Part shown: one piece after another, positions 20,659 to 31,883 of the stretch
Position numbering within the stretch: position 1 is the stretch's first letter
Layout: each line of letters starts with the position of its first letter
Assembly: GCA_015680905.1 (NCBI GenBank)
Contig: CM027379.1
Coordinates: forward strand, 90,047,501 to 90,111,500
From: Coptis chinensis
Taxonomy: Eukaryota; Streptophyta; Magnoliopsida; Ranunculales; Ranunculaceae
DNA length: 64,000 bases
Direction of reading: 5' to 3'
Notes under the pieces: generated by a model
The model's input: only the letters and a program-made list of their open reading frames with translations
Database searches by the model: none
Told to the model about the DNA's origin: nothing
Translations under genes and position numbers: made by a program

Positions 20659-22013
20659 CCCACTCGCGCACTATACCTTAAAACCGCATAAAAAAAAAAA
20701 AAAAAAAAAAAAGAAATAACCCAATTAATATTCTCTCTCCTTTGTGACTCTCTCTCTCTTGTTCTTTTTTCTTCCACACTATTTTCTTTCTCGTCTCTCT
20801 CTCCTTAGTTTAAAAAAAAAAACGAACAATTTCACCATTTATAAACATCTCTCTTGATTATTATTTTTTTTTTCCAGCACAAGAGATTGACATGGAATAT
20901 GAAAAAATGGTGTTTGTTGTTGACGTGACGGTTAAAATGTGTTTTGGGGATTTATAGATGGTGGTTTGGTAGAGGTGTTTGGGGGATCAGTTAGTGCAAA
21001 GAAAATTCAATTGGCTCAAGTACATCGAGTGTTTGAGCTAGTTCACAATTAGAAATATGTTGCTCATGATTTAGCAGATGAATTCAATTTGTCATGTTTT
21101 GTTGGCTTTGGTTTGCCTGAACTCTTACATGTGCCGCAAGTGAAATAATGATCCACCTTTCTCACCTCAGTCAAAAAGCTGATATTGCTATTATCCGTCA
21201 CCGGTTCATGTGCAACTAGGACCTGTTCTTTCGTCAATGTCAGACAATTTCTTGAATTTAGAAGAGTCCCGCAGTTGCATTGCGAGGAGAGTACCGAACT
21301 GGACACTCATAAAGAGTATAAAATTAGCGTTTCGCCCTAACTCTAAATATCTGTTTACATCAGTTTCCCTCTATACGATATTTAAAGAGGAGTTTATTTC
21401 TTCCATAATTAGGGAGTAATTGCACTGGAATTTTGTGATTTAGATGTGCCCTTATGAAGCTCAATGGAGCAACTAAGAATGCTTGGTGATGAAGATTCTT
21501 TTACATGGACTGAAGGTTCATGAATTCTTGACACAATCTAGAACTAGTGGGTATCCTGCTGGAAATTGGATCAAGTAACACATCCTCCTGCTTTGCCCCT
21601 TCCAAGAAATAGAATGGTTTACCATCTGGTCGTGGGGAGTATATGCATATGGATGAATATTGGAATGTCAATGAAACTCTAGTGAACTACACATTATGGC
21701 AATAATACTTTTGTTTTGTTAGATATATATTCCTTTAAACGCTTGTATGTTGAATACCATTAATTTGTACGTTTTACCACTTTGGCAATAAGTTAATGTA
21801 AATTAACAAAAACAAGGATCCTAACAACAAATCATAGCAAAAAAAGTTCAAATTCATATAATAGTCTTATGGCATATAATAAACATGGTTATTCCAGCTT
21901 GCAATAAATTTGTCCAAGCAGCAAGCACAATAAAACAGAAACAAAATGCTTAAAAGAAGATCCATGCACTTTTCAAAATACATCCCTCCCAATATCCTTT
22001 TAACATGTAAATT
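20659..22013. other. Intergenic DNA next to the FRS 3' end
   Basis: Starts with A-runs (20686-20712) and CT-rich stretches (20740-20810). 20880-21700 has a few short open frames on both strands, including an 80-codon minus-strand one (21064-21306) with TCGTCKSSGKPKPTKHD, which I do not recognise. 21780-22013 is likely 3' untranslated or downstream sequence of the FRS gene. Confidence 0.5.
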
Positions 22014-22089
22014 TCAAAAATCATCCACTGATTGTTCACCCAAAGAATCATCATATGTTGCATCATCATTGTATAAGAAAGATTGTTCA
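22014..22089 (-). pseudogene. FRS piece 5: probable last exon
   Basis: After acceptor TTGTAG the frame reads EQSFLYNDDATYDDSLG and EQSVDDF, then stops (TGA at 22014-22016). It is short, acidic and uninterrupted. Assignment rests on position, the splice-site-like border and the partial copy near 27803. Confidence 0.5.
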
Positions 22090-22168
22090 CTACAAGTCAA
22101 TTAACACTATAATAAGTATGTGGTTGCTTTACAAAACAACAACCAACGAATAATGCAAGTTTAATTTC

Positions 22169-22794
22169 TGTTAGAATAGTTGTATGAACACAGCAACTAA
22201 AGTAGAACAGAAGGAACAGTAGTAATGAAGAAACAAGGACAAAGATGGCGGGAATAACCAAAGGTGTGGATTAGGGCGTCCCTTAAGGAAAGATTTCGCC
22301 CTTTCCAATGGTGCGAAAAGCAGGCAATGGCGTCTTCCTCACGAGGATTCAATGGTTAATGACACGACTTTTGCACTAGAACGGACTACCCTCTAGAATA
22401 GCAATATAACTCTCTCTGGCGGCTGACAGGAAGAAGAGAAGAAGAAAAGGACTGGTTTGAGTTTTCTGTTTCTCTGAGTTGAGTTTCTGATCAAGTCTCA
22501 CCTCTCTATGGACTCACAGTCATATTTATAGAGGTTAGGAGAAAGAGAGACCAACTCCTAATAGAACACTGAAACTTGCTGCTCAAGAAAAAAGCAAAAC
22601 AAGTTTGGGTTATTGGTCAAACCACTACCCACAACAGTAAGCCCAAGCCCAAGCCGAACCCTACCCGATGTGGTGGATAACCAATGTGGGACTATCTACT
22701 ATGCACTAAAGTGGAGAGAACACCATTTGTTCATCTTCTCCACTTTGTACACACACACACACTAGTATTTAGAAATACACAAGGGATTCCAACA
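22169..22794 (-). repeat. 3' LTR of the LARD-like element
   Basis: Aligns with 27113-27737 along its whole length with many small indels. It contains a CA-repeat (22750-22762) shorter in the other copy. Confidence 0.85.
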
Positions 22795-22805
22795 ATCCCC
22801 CACTA
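22795..22805 (-). promoter_or_regulatory. Polypurine tract of the LARD-like element
   Basis: Plus strand AATCCCCCACT is the complement of AGTGGGGGATT. It touches the inner LTR border and fixes the element's direction as minus. A second similar C-run lies at 22823-22829. Confidence 0.75.
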
Positions 22806-25800
22806 TTTCAAAATACTAATAGTCCCCCACTATTTTGGAATAAGATATTACAAAAGAAATGGGTTAACGAAATGCCAGAGAGAATCGAAAAAACAATGCA
22901 TAAGATACTGGTGCTTTACGGGCTTGAACCAGTCATAGAGTAACATATCTTATAATACGTGAAAGTGGTGGATTAAAAAATCTTTGAACCAACATTCCCT
23001 TGTAGTAAAATAGAGGACATGCACCCACATTGTTCTTTCATTATATATGTTTGCTTTGGCGGTTTCACGGCCCTTCATATATTTTGTGTTCCATGAATGC
23101 TCTAGAGTACTTGCCTCAGATACTCATAAGAACCGACCCAGTTCTACATTCACGTAGGTGGATATCCATCAAGTGTACATTGCAGTTAAAATACACTATC
23201 TCATTATAAAATGGACTATGGATTCCAATAAGAGTTATAACTCATCCTTACTTATTGCAATTCTAGTTATACAAAGTATACTATAGTACCATCTCGTCAT
23301 AGGGTGGGACGTCTCATAAATAAATAAGATAATAGTACTGTAGGACGACGAAGTGACTTGTTTTTCCCTTTGAACCTACTTCATGGGATCTCCAATCACA
23401 TAGGTAGGGTTGCCGTCAGTGTCGCCCTATATCTGGGCAAAAGTCCCATCCCTCTCGACGTATAACCACTTGCCTCCAAAGAAGTGGTGCGGTTAGACAT
23501 GTGGCCAAACTAAGTCCAACCTAACATAATCTCTAGCATCTGCTTGATTATGTTATATCTCAACTTACATGTATTCTTTTCCCATTGCACATAAGATAAC
23601 ATGTCTTAGCTATTGCAATGAGACAGTTGCAAAGCATATACACATCAGGAGGCTGTTTAGAGCCAATGGGAAGATTTGCCAAGAGGTTGCTAACCCACTC
23701 AGCATCATCACATGCCTTTTCTAAGGCGATTAGCTTGGATGATATCCAAGACACTCAATTTCCACCAAAGGTAAACACATAAATATTATTTGATCCAGTT
23801 TATAACATATTACCCTTCTAACAATGATGGAAATCTACTAAATATCAGTCCATAATCAATGGCTCTGCTATAGTACTTAGATAATATGACAATATACATC
23901 AAAGTTCCTTATAAGGACACAATGGATTATCAGCTCAGTATGCCATTAATGTAGGCAATGTCATGTCTCACATACATTATCCATCAAGTACAATTGGCTA
24001 CCATTGATATTGACATATTTAGTATGAGAAAACACAAGGAGATTATTTTTCATAAGATGGATATTTGCCACAAAAGGTGTTAACACATGCTTACTATCAT
24101 AATACCCATACTTTTCTATGAAAAATATTTCTACTAAGTGCTATAACAATATAATGAGACCAACATGAGTTTTAATTCCTATATTCACTAGTCATTCAAT
24201 TTTGTAGTGCCCAAAATTCCCATATACCATCCTCCCGGTCTGGTTTAAGGTACGCTGTGGCCTTCAACTATATTCAAACGTCAACATCTTGACAACTGAA
24301 TATAGTAGTTACAGAAATGAGTTTAACAACATAATAAACTATCATTTTCAATGACGGTTTATGATGTGTTTCAAATAGGAATTTCTCTGTCTCATACACA
24401 TTCTCAATGCTAGCACTCATGATATTAAATCATCTAAACAAAAGAGATTAACACATATGTCTTGCTTTGTTCTAAAGAAAGTACACATTTTTTTTATCAA
24501 CAACGGTACTTTGACATCCATATGACACTAATATGTTGTTGAATTGCTCATGCCATTTATAGGTGCTTGAATCAACTCATACAAAGATTTAACTAAATTG
24601 TATACCTTCACTCATCATCACGGTACTACTTGGTATTGTAGTTCCGCACAACTACTCAACTAGAGTCTTTAGAATTCTGTGGAAGAAATTCTAGTTATAT
24701 GAGCAAGGTTTCAAAATAGTATAAATCTTGTCTCTGATTGAAACCCCTTGGCTATTATTATTAGCATTGTATTTTGCAATACAACTATCACGTTTTAGTT
24801 TTCTCTTGAAGATCCAATTCAACCTATAGATCCCCTAATAAATCAAGAGTCCAGTTTAGAGGAGTTGTATCTTTCAAAAAGGACACTTCTCATAGACAGA
24901 CAACTTCCTTATAGGTTAATGTATCTTCCTCAAGAAACATATAAACATCATCACCGTGAATGGTGGAAATACTCATTGATAGTCTTCCAAATTTCTTGTG
25001 CAGAAATAATGGGATTATCTTATGTAGTTCATTATGAACATTCAACCACTCTATGCCAATTTCTCAGAAAGCACAACCTCAAATAAAATTAGCATATAAG
25101 ACATTCAATAATAGTGTGGTATCTACAAAATTGTTATCACGCATGACAACTAAAACAAATATCACTATTATGAGTTTCACCAATGAACATCTACTAGATA
25201 GTTCTATGTCTCAAAAAAAAATATTTCTTTTAGATTCATTCACAATAGCCTTGGCAAGACACCCCCCACATTTTGAAACATTTTTGGATAGGCCCAAGAC
25301 CTTTCCATACTTTGTAGTTCAGTGTCTTTCCAATTATCTTGTGAGATGAACTATGGTAAAACAGTGTCATGCATATGGGTCGCCACCCCCCACAGTTCAA
25401 TGGTTACTCAACCTAATCAAACTTACATGCAAAACACATTATACCGCTACAAACACTAAAAGAAACAACAACAATAATATGCACTCTTATGACAAGAATA
25501 TACTTTACTCAAGTCTATGATTATGGATCATATAAAACATAGTCATATTATGTTCATGCTATCTATATGAAAGGAAATCCACAAGTGATTCAAATGAATT
25601 TTAAAGAATAGAAGAATTAGATGAAAAAGGTTTTACCCAAGATAATATCATTATCATTCTTTTTTTCATCATTCAACATTCCAACTTACATAGAGAGACA
25701 ATCCACGCACTTGTACATCACCTTGGCTATTTATTCATAGTCATAGGAGGATAATGCATAATAAGACAATCCACAAGCGTTACATCTCCTTGTCTAAAAT

Positions 25801-27112
25801 AGTCACTAGAGGATATTATCTAAGAAGACAAACCATTACCTTACATCTCCTTGACTAAATTAGGTTTAAGAAGATATTGATTGTTTCCCATATTATTTCC
25901 TCTTGTAGACAACGATGCTTATTACTTAATATATGACATGGTTAAACTTCATGTCAATGTTAAATAATGCATTCATGCCAAACATGGTAAATATCATATC
26001 ATAGGTTCAGGAAAAGTAAACTTTAACTGTACCCCTCACAACAAAAAGTATACGATATTTAAGCAAATCTAGCCACTGAATATGCAAAACAACTGAGGAC
26101 TCCACCTCCTCTTTTTACATGAGCTCAAGTAAGATAGAATACCCTATCAACAAGACCTCAAGTACTACCACAACATCTAATGGCTCAACCCATTAATGTC
26201 TTCAACTAGAAAAATTTACCAATAAACTATTATCAAGTTTAAAGTAAATCAACGATGATTAATATCCAAAACTAGCATGCTACACAACTTTAACATATGC
26301 TATATTGGATATAAGCTACAAGTTACTTCATCTAACATGTATTTTCACAACAGTACAATTATAACCATCGTCTAACAACACGTTCACTCAATAAAGGTAA
26401 GCAATTATGCATTGAATATATTATAATTACTATCCAAGATTTGAGTGTGGTTGATATTAACTATCTTAAGGTCTCTCTTAGACCATCTACATACATCTAC
26501 ATATGTACAAAGAAAATTAATATCAAACTACTTCTAGTCAAACCAATTAATTCCTCAGTGATAAACACATATAATTTGTTGACTAGGTTATTAAAGAAGT
26601 TTAAGCTTAGGGATTTTCCTCCTAAGAAAACTAGCATGCAACTCAAGGCAAGAATATCACCATATAATTAAACCAAAAGAATTGCAAAGAGTGAAAGAAT
26701 ACGATACCTAACCGATTGAAAAATCGGATTACCATATTTTCCTCCTAGAAAAACAGTTTAAAATAACTGTAATTCTAAACCAGCTCAGGACGAATTGGGT
26801 ATCAAGCCTTATACCACTGGAAAGCTCTTTGAATCAGCTATCCAACACAAGAAGCGGATTGCAAAACCGAGCTCTGAGCTGAAAGTTATAGCAGTTTCCG
26901 TAACGAGTGACGCAGCTGTCAAAAAGACGAACTTTGACGTTTTTCTTGATAGAAATCTCATATTTGACTCCCACAAACGTAGGAGAAAGGTCTACAACCA
27001 TATAGGGTTTGATAAACCACAAAAGATCAATAAATATTCAATCTTTAATTGCTTTTGATTGTCGTATTAAAGCACTCTCCTTTGTTCTACTACAAAACTC
27101 TTTCCTTAAGAT
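22806..27112 (-). other. Interior of the LARD-like element, no coding region seen
   Basis: 4.3 kb, AT-rich, with only short scattered open frames in both directions and none with gag, protease, reverse transcriptase or integrase motifs. It includes a GC-richer stretch near 23340-23470 and a segment near 26780-26900 that may be primer-proximal leader sequence. Confidence 0.55.
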
Positions 27113-27737
27113 TGTTAGAATAGTTGTATGAACCAAAAACTAAAGTAAACGAAGGAACGAAGAGCAATGAAGAAACAAGGACAGCAGTAACTGGGAATAA
27201 CCAAGGCGTGGATTAGGCTATCCTTAAGGAAAGATTTAAGCCCCTTCCAATGGTGCGAAAGGCAACAAGTGGCGTCTTCTTCACGAGGATTCAATGGTTA
27301 ATAGCGACTGACTTTGCACTAGAACGGACTACCCTCTAGAACAACAATATAACTCTCTCGGCGGCCGACGGAAGAAGAGAAGAAGAAAAGGAATTTGGTT
27401 TGAGTTTTTCGTTTCTCGAAGTTGAGTTTCGATCAAGTCTCACCTCTTTATGGACTCACACGATCCTATTTATAGAGGTTAGGAGGAAGAGAGACCAACT
27501 CCTAATAGAACACTGAAACTTGTTTGCTTTCAAGAAAAGGCAAAACAAGTTTAGGCTATTGGTCAAACCACTACCCACAACAGTAAGCCCAAGCCCAAGC
27601 CCGAACCCTACCCGATGTGGTGGATAACCAATGTGGGACTATCTACTATGCACTAAAGTGGAGAGAACACCATTTGTTCATCTCCTCCACTTTGTACACA
27701 CACACTAGTATTTAGAAATACACAAGAAATTCCAACA
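27113..27737 (-). repeat. 5' LTR of the LARD-like element
   Basis: Match to the left LTR. It carries the minus-strand TATA-like box near 27470. Confidence 0.85.
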
Positions 27738-27880
27738 AATTTTTACTGATTTATGAGTTATGGACAATTCCTTGCATCTTCGTCGCATAAGGAAGATTGT
27801 GCACTGCAAGTCAATTACCACTATAAATATAAGTATTTGGTTGCTTTACTAAAAATAACAAACAAATATTGTGAGTTTCT
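27738..27880 (-). repeat. Local tandem duplication of FRS exon end and intron
   Basis: In the gene's direction, the intron after the zinc-knuckle exon ends in an acceptor CTGCAG at 27804. An exon start follows (TGCACAATCTTCCTTATGCG, 27803 leftward) that resembles the final exon at 22089. This copy runs into a second, diverged zinc-knuckle exon end followed by GTAA. Intron sequence on both sides of the LTR element matches (GTCAATTA(C/A)CACTATA, GTTGCTTTAC). So about 150 bp were duplicated in tandem, and the LTR element later inserted in the second intron copy. Confidence 0.6.
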
Positions 27881-27883
27881 TAC

Positions 27884-28035
27884 CGATTTATGAGCTTTGG
27901 ACAATTTCTTTTATCGTGAGTCACTCCAACCTGGTTACAACCATTGCATCGTCTGACTTTATTTTGTTTCCCCTTCCGAGTGCTTTCTCCTTTCTCCTCT
28001 TAAGCTTTTTTCTGCACCCTTTTGCCCTCGCTTGA
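27884..28035 (-). pseudogene. FRS piece 4: C-terminal zinc-knuckle exon
   Basis: The basic stretch KKLKRRKEKALGRGNKIKS is followed by CNGCNQVGVTHDKRNCP (CCHC) and KLINR, then a donor CGGTAAG. The whole exon is open. A partial copy of its end (AGGAATTGTCCATAACTCAT) occurs at about 27744-27780, joined to a copy of the following exon start. Confidence 0.8.
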
Positions 28036-28106
28036 CTTGGTTCACAGTAATTATTTTTTAAAGGTACTCCTAAACATGTACCAGAACCAAAAATTTGACT
28101 ACGTAC

Positions 28107-29013
28107 CTTTATCCAGCGGTGCTGTTACACTTTTACCACAACTAACCAAGCTGTTAATATTTTTAAGTTCACTACTTAAAACATCATTAAATACTTTAGT
28201 TGCTTCCTTACTTCTAAGGGCTTTATTAACTACAAGTGTAGACATGTGAATTAATTCACTCCGCTTCATAAGATACGATTTATCGTCTATTATCTCAGTT
28301 CCACCATCATCAATGATTATCTCTATCTTTGCTGTTTTACACCAACACGTTAAAATGTATTGGTCAAATAACTTATCAAAATCATGCATCCTATTAAAAT
28401 ATGACAAAATGTGCATGCAAGGGATCCCTGAGCTCTCAAATATTTTACAAGTACACGTAGTAAAATCCAAATCCTTTTTATACATAATTTCCCACACCCT
28501 AGACTTTTCTGCCATTGTTTTTTGAACTTTATAAACTCGACAACTTTCATTCTCACTAAGAAGCTCAAATCTATAACTCAAACTCTCCCACAGCTCATCT
28601 TGAAATTAAAAAAAACATCTTATGTGTATCAACCATGTGTACCAAAAAACTGTGGAGCATTTTCATTTTTGGTTTTTCAACCATATCTTTATTATCCGCC
28701 ATTAGCTCTTCATGGCGTTGGCACACAAGTCCCATACCAAACTGAACCTTAAAATCTACCAATGAATTCTCTTTTGAAACATATCTTTTGAAGAATGAAT
28801 GGGCACTTTCTTCTCGTTGGCTATTGGATCCGATATCATACATTGAGAGTAGCCACTTATTTTCATGTAAGCCACTCCTCTTAACCAGATCCGTCCACTT
28901 CAAATCAAACACTTCCTTCGTCTCAGATCCCTATATGTAGTTTGAGAACTCCCCATAGTACTCACTGTATTTAGCTGTAGAATTTCTCTGAAAACTTCAT
29001 TAGTATGTGCCAA
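28107..29013 (-). pseudogene. FRS piece 3: linker and SWIM zinc finger
   Basis: Acceptor TTGTAG precedes WHILMKFSEKFY, then stops and shifts to about 28915. The next segment reads DLKWTDLVKRSGL, ESAHSFFKRYVSKENSL and ELMADNKDMVEKPKMK. After a shift near 28595 a 160-codon frame (28581-28099) carries VYKVQKTMAEKSRVW and the SWIM signature FTTCTCKIFESSGIPCMHIL (CxCx(n)CxH). SELIHMSTLVVNKAL follows. A donor-like AAAG|GTACGT ends the exon. SWIM fingers bind DNA or proteins in this family. Confidence 0.88.
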
Positions 29014-29829
29014 CTACAATACCTGTGATAGAATATACAAAGGCTTTAATATGCACATTTTGAAGGTTCAAATATTTAAATAAAATGCATGCAAAATCTA
29101 TATATGCTCTCCAGAATATTCAAATATCTTAATATTGACAATTCTTAAAATGGTTCAAACTAACAACGAAAAAATATAAATATGTTTCTAATGACCTAGA
29201 TGGACATGCTTTAACACGTGAATAATTATAAGCATGTACCAGTACGTGAACATGAACACAAAAACATGGCTTAAACAAAAGCATTATTATAATCAAAACC
29301 AATAAAGACAAGAAACAGAGAAACAATTACTTTGCTTAAATGAGTCTTTATATTTATATGCCTGATCATCAAACCACTATCTTCATAAAGTTCTCCCACC
29401 TTAATATTAAGTACTACTTTTTTTGGTAACTAATATTACGTACTACTTCACATATATATATATATACACACTTCACAATATCACTAATTCGGTAATTCCT
29501 ATATACTTTATTTTACTTCTAACAAAAGTGCAATTTAAGTTGCATTACCAAAACTATTATAATTTTCTAATTCAAATACCAATTTAAACTAGCTAAAAGC
29601 ATAACTTTATAATACCTGTGAAAAGTAGTTTGAAGCGTTTGAGAAATTGTTTTTGTCATTGTTGGATCCTGATCTCTCATAATCATCTTCGGGGCCTCAC
29701 CGGGCATAGCTTCTAAAAAATTGTACGTTGAATAACCAAACAAAAGATTCTGTAGTCTCATCGCAAAGAAAAGAGCAAGCAAAAAGAACGGTCTTACCGT
29801 GATTATTAACCCCGAATAATGGTGCAATA

Positions 29830-30532
29830 TGTTAGGAATATACAACTTAATTGTACTTACTCTTTACCAATTACCAAACTATATAAACCTTTTGTATTGT
29901 ATGTGTCTTGTACTTCTTAGTTAAATCCGAGCCAAGTGTAGATACACTATGTCCTTAAGACAGATTTTCTCCCTCACGGTGTTCGAAGGTTGATGGAAAA
30001 CTGTCTTCCAAGATAGAACATATTTTCTTCTATAGAAAGCTAGCACTTCAATTCTATAGAATCAGCGAACACAACATAGTATTTGACTAAGAATAGGGGG
30101 ATAAATGAAAAATCAGAACTCTGTGTGATTTAGTGTGTCTTTCTCTCCAAATTCATTAACTATTTATAGGTGAGTGGTGCCTCTTCGAAACAACACATTG
30201 ACTCTTGGGAAAAAGTAAGCAATTCTTTGAAAAGTCACATGTTTCGAAAGGACACACCATTTCGGCATAAAATACTATTTCAAACCAGTGCCTATTTCGA
30301 AAGGTCACACCTTTTCGGCATGATGCATTGTTTCGAACTAGTGAATATTTCGAAAGGTCGCACCTTTTTGGCATAATGCATTGTTTCGAATCAGTGCATC
30401 CTTTCGAAAAGGTTTTTCCTCACTTTACGTTGTGTTTCAAGAGAAACCCATTTCATCTCAATGTGGGATAACTTGGGAGATAAATTACTCATTCATATCT
30501 TAATGGATTTGTTCAAATATATTTTTCTAACA
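29830..30532. mobile_element. Solo LTR in the FRS transposase-like domain
   Basis: A 703-bp block with TG...CA-type borders (TGTTAGGAATATAC...TTTTTCTAACA) interrupts the FRS frame exactly between NTNRYG-type and LFGVNNHG-type segments. No internal element region is present, so the element probably recombined out. A clean 5-bp target duplication is not visible. It contains a 53-bp sub-repeat (30242-30411). Confidence 0.65.
30242..30411. repeat. 53-bp tandem repeat in the solo LTR
   Basis: TTTCGAAAGG starts copies at 30242, 30295, 30348 and, partially, 30402. Each unit has TTTCGAAA (palindrome), a CACACC(T)TTTCGGCAT segment and a GTTTCGAA site, so single strands could fold at several points. 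Confidence 0.85.
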
Positions 30533-30923
30533 GTATCAACCCATACCGATTGGTATTGTACGTAGTATCAAAGATGACAACATCACCATAAAACTAGAAT
30601 GCTTGTCTAGAGGTCGCATTTGCCCAAAAACAACGAGTAATTCTCTGTTCATCATCTGCCTAAATTTTATAAGTGAAAGAAAGATTCTTTCCATGCTCCA
30701 ATTTCATATACTCATGAAACATCTCCATCATGGTCCTTCATTTTCTTACACCTATCCCTTTTCTTATTGTTTAAATCTTTTTGCGTGAAACTGATATGTT
30801 ATATCCCTCCAGATTGCACTCCAAGAAGGCTAAATTGTTAATGCTGCGGTATATTTACCATGTCAAATTGTTGTGTTAAGCACTTTTGGGCACCAGAAAC
30901 ACCACGATGAGATATTAGAAATT

Positions 30924-31425
30924 AGGGGTGCAAACGGATAGGTTCGGATTCGGATATGCGTATTCGAATCCGAAAATTTATACTGATATCCGAATCCGAC
31001 GGATATTAAAATTTTTATATGAATCCGATTTTGGATATCCGAATCGGATTTCGGATAATATCTGATCCGAAAATTAATATTAATTAAAATTTTATTTGCT
31101 TTGAATAATTCATTTTACCATTATAAAAACTATTATAAATATATATATATTTGTCATTTATTATTATTATTTTGTTATTATAGTTTTATATTATTAGTCT
31201 ATGATTTTATATAATATTTTATACAATAATAAATAAATAAATAAATTATATATAATAACTATTAATTTTTTAAATCAGATCGGATATTTTCGGATACGAA
31301 TATGACAGTATTCGAAACCAGTTCGGACATAAAAAATTATCCGAATTCGATATCCGACATTTTTGGATAATATTTGATTTTTCAAATACGAATTCGAATC
31401 AGATTATAATATTTGGATATCCCTA
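30924..31425. mobile_element. hAT-like MITE in the FRS gene
   Basis: Ends TAGGGGTGCAAACGGAT and ATATCCCTA enclose 502 bp rich in CGGATATCCGAAT-type motifs. The perfect 8-bp target duplication TTAGAAAT lies at 30916-30923 and 31426-31433. It is related in its ends and in GGTTCGGAT content to 5117-5425 and 9274-20096. Confidence 0.9.
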
Positions 31426-31883
31426 TTAGAAATTGTACTCTATTAGGGGTTAACAACGAGTGAGTATGCCCTTCAAAGAATACACTAACTGCAAATGCAC
31501 CAGAATTTAACTTCACCATTGCAATTCTTGCTTTACAGTATTCTTTTATAATGCCTCAACGCCTTTTTGCCGTAATGTCTGCTATCACTGTACTTTTTCT
31601 TTCTTTAAAATAGACGTACTCCTTCCTTACGATTTCATCATCTATTTTTCTCTGAGACCAACTTCGAATACTAAACCTAGCTACTTTTGGATATGTATTG
31701 TAAAAATTCTTAACAACATCAAGTGATTCAAATTCTTGACCCTTTTTAGGCTTGAGAGCATGTGGGGCTTCAAGAAAGTAAATCTCAACACGTTCCGCAA
31801 GCACACTAATCTCCATATCAAAATCTTCATTCTCCATTTCAATATTGTCCGACAAAATTCTACCAACATCAATATCAGAAGCT
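31426..31883 (-). pseudogene. FRS piece 1: FAR1 DNA-binding domain
   Basis: An acceptor-like TTTGTAAG precedes the exon at about 31881. The frame contains KKGQEFESLDVVKNFYNTY, FSIRSWSQR and VRKEYVYFKE, which matches the start of a FAR1 domain. After a frameshift or stop near 31556, KEYCKARIAMVKLN, FEGHTHSLLTPN and RVQFL complete it. The Cys and His positions (C of YCKA, H...H of GHTH) are those of the WRKY/GCM1-like zinc fold. It ends at the MITE border. Confidence 0.85.

Larger units (their letters stand above)
22169..27737 (-). mobile_element. Coding-poor LTR element (LARD-like) in an FRS intron
   Basis: Two LTRs of about 625 bp (22169-22794, 27113-27737) with borders TGTTAGAATAG...TTCCAACA on the plus strand. 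Orientation is minus: the purine tract AGTGGGGGATT (complement of 22795-22805) abuts the left LTR, and the TATA-like CTCTATAAATAGGA reads on the minus strand. The 4.3 kb interior has no recognisable gag or pol on either strand. No tRNA primer site was found beside the right LTR. An AATTT occurs on both outer sides, but one extra base separates it from the left LTR, so the target duplication is tentative. It would need enzymes from another element to move. Confidence 0.75.
29616..30923 (-). pseudogene. FRS piece 2: MULE transposase-like domain, split by a solo LTR
   Basis: Before the LTR (30923-30533) it reads HRGVSGAQKCLTQQF, FTYKI.ADDEQRITRCFWAN and GDVVIFDTTYNTNRYG; the Asp in FDTTY is at the usual first catalytic position. 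After the LTR (29829-29616) come LFGVNNHGKTVLF and DETTESFVWLFN. A single-base frameshift then leads to NFLEAMPGEAPKMI and RDQDPTMTK, where the second Asp lies. A donor-like CACAG|GTATTA ends the exon at 29616; the intron runs to 29014. There are several in-frame stops near 30600-30850. Confidence 0.85.
22014..31883 (-). pseudogene. FAR1-related sequence (FRS) gene, broken by insertions
   Basis: On the minus strand the pieces read, in order: FAR1-type DNA-binding domain (31883-31426), MULE transposase-like domain (30923-30533 and 29829-29616), the region around a SWIM zinc finger (29013-28107), a zinc-knuckle exon (28035-27884) and a last exon (22089-22014). FRS proteins are plant transcription factors descended from Mutator-like transposases. 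The order, introns with GT/AG borders and SWIM cysteines all fit. Three insertions interrupt it: a MITE (30924-31425), a solo LTR (29830-30532) and an LTR element (22169-27737, in an intron). Frameshifts and stops, for example near 29720, 28960 and 30600-30850, show it no longer encodes a full protein. The first exon and start codon were not identified. Confidence 0.85.

Noticed and set aside
26795..27058. 87-codon plus-strand open frame in the LARD-like element
   Set aside because: Opposite to the element's direction, no recognised motif, probably leader sequence.
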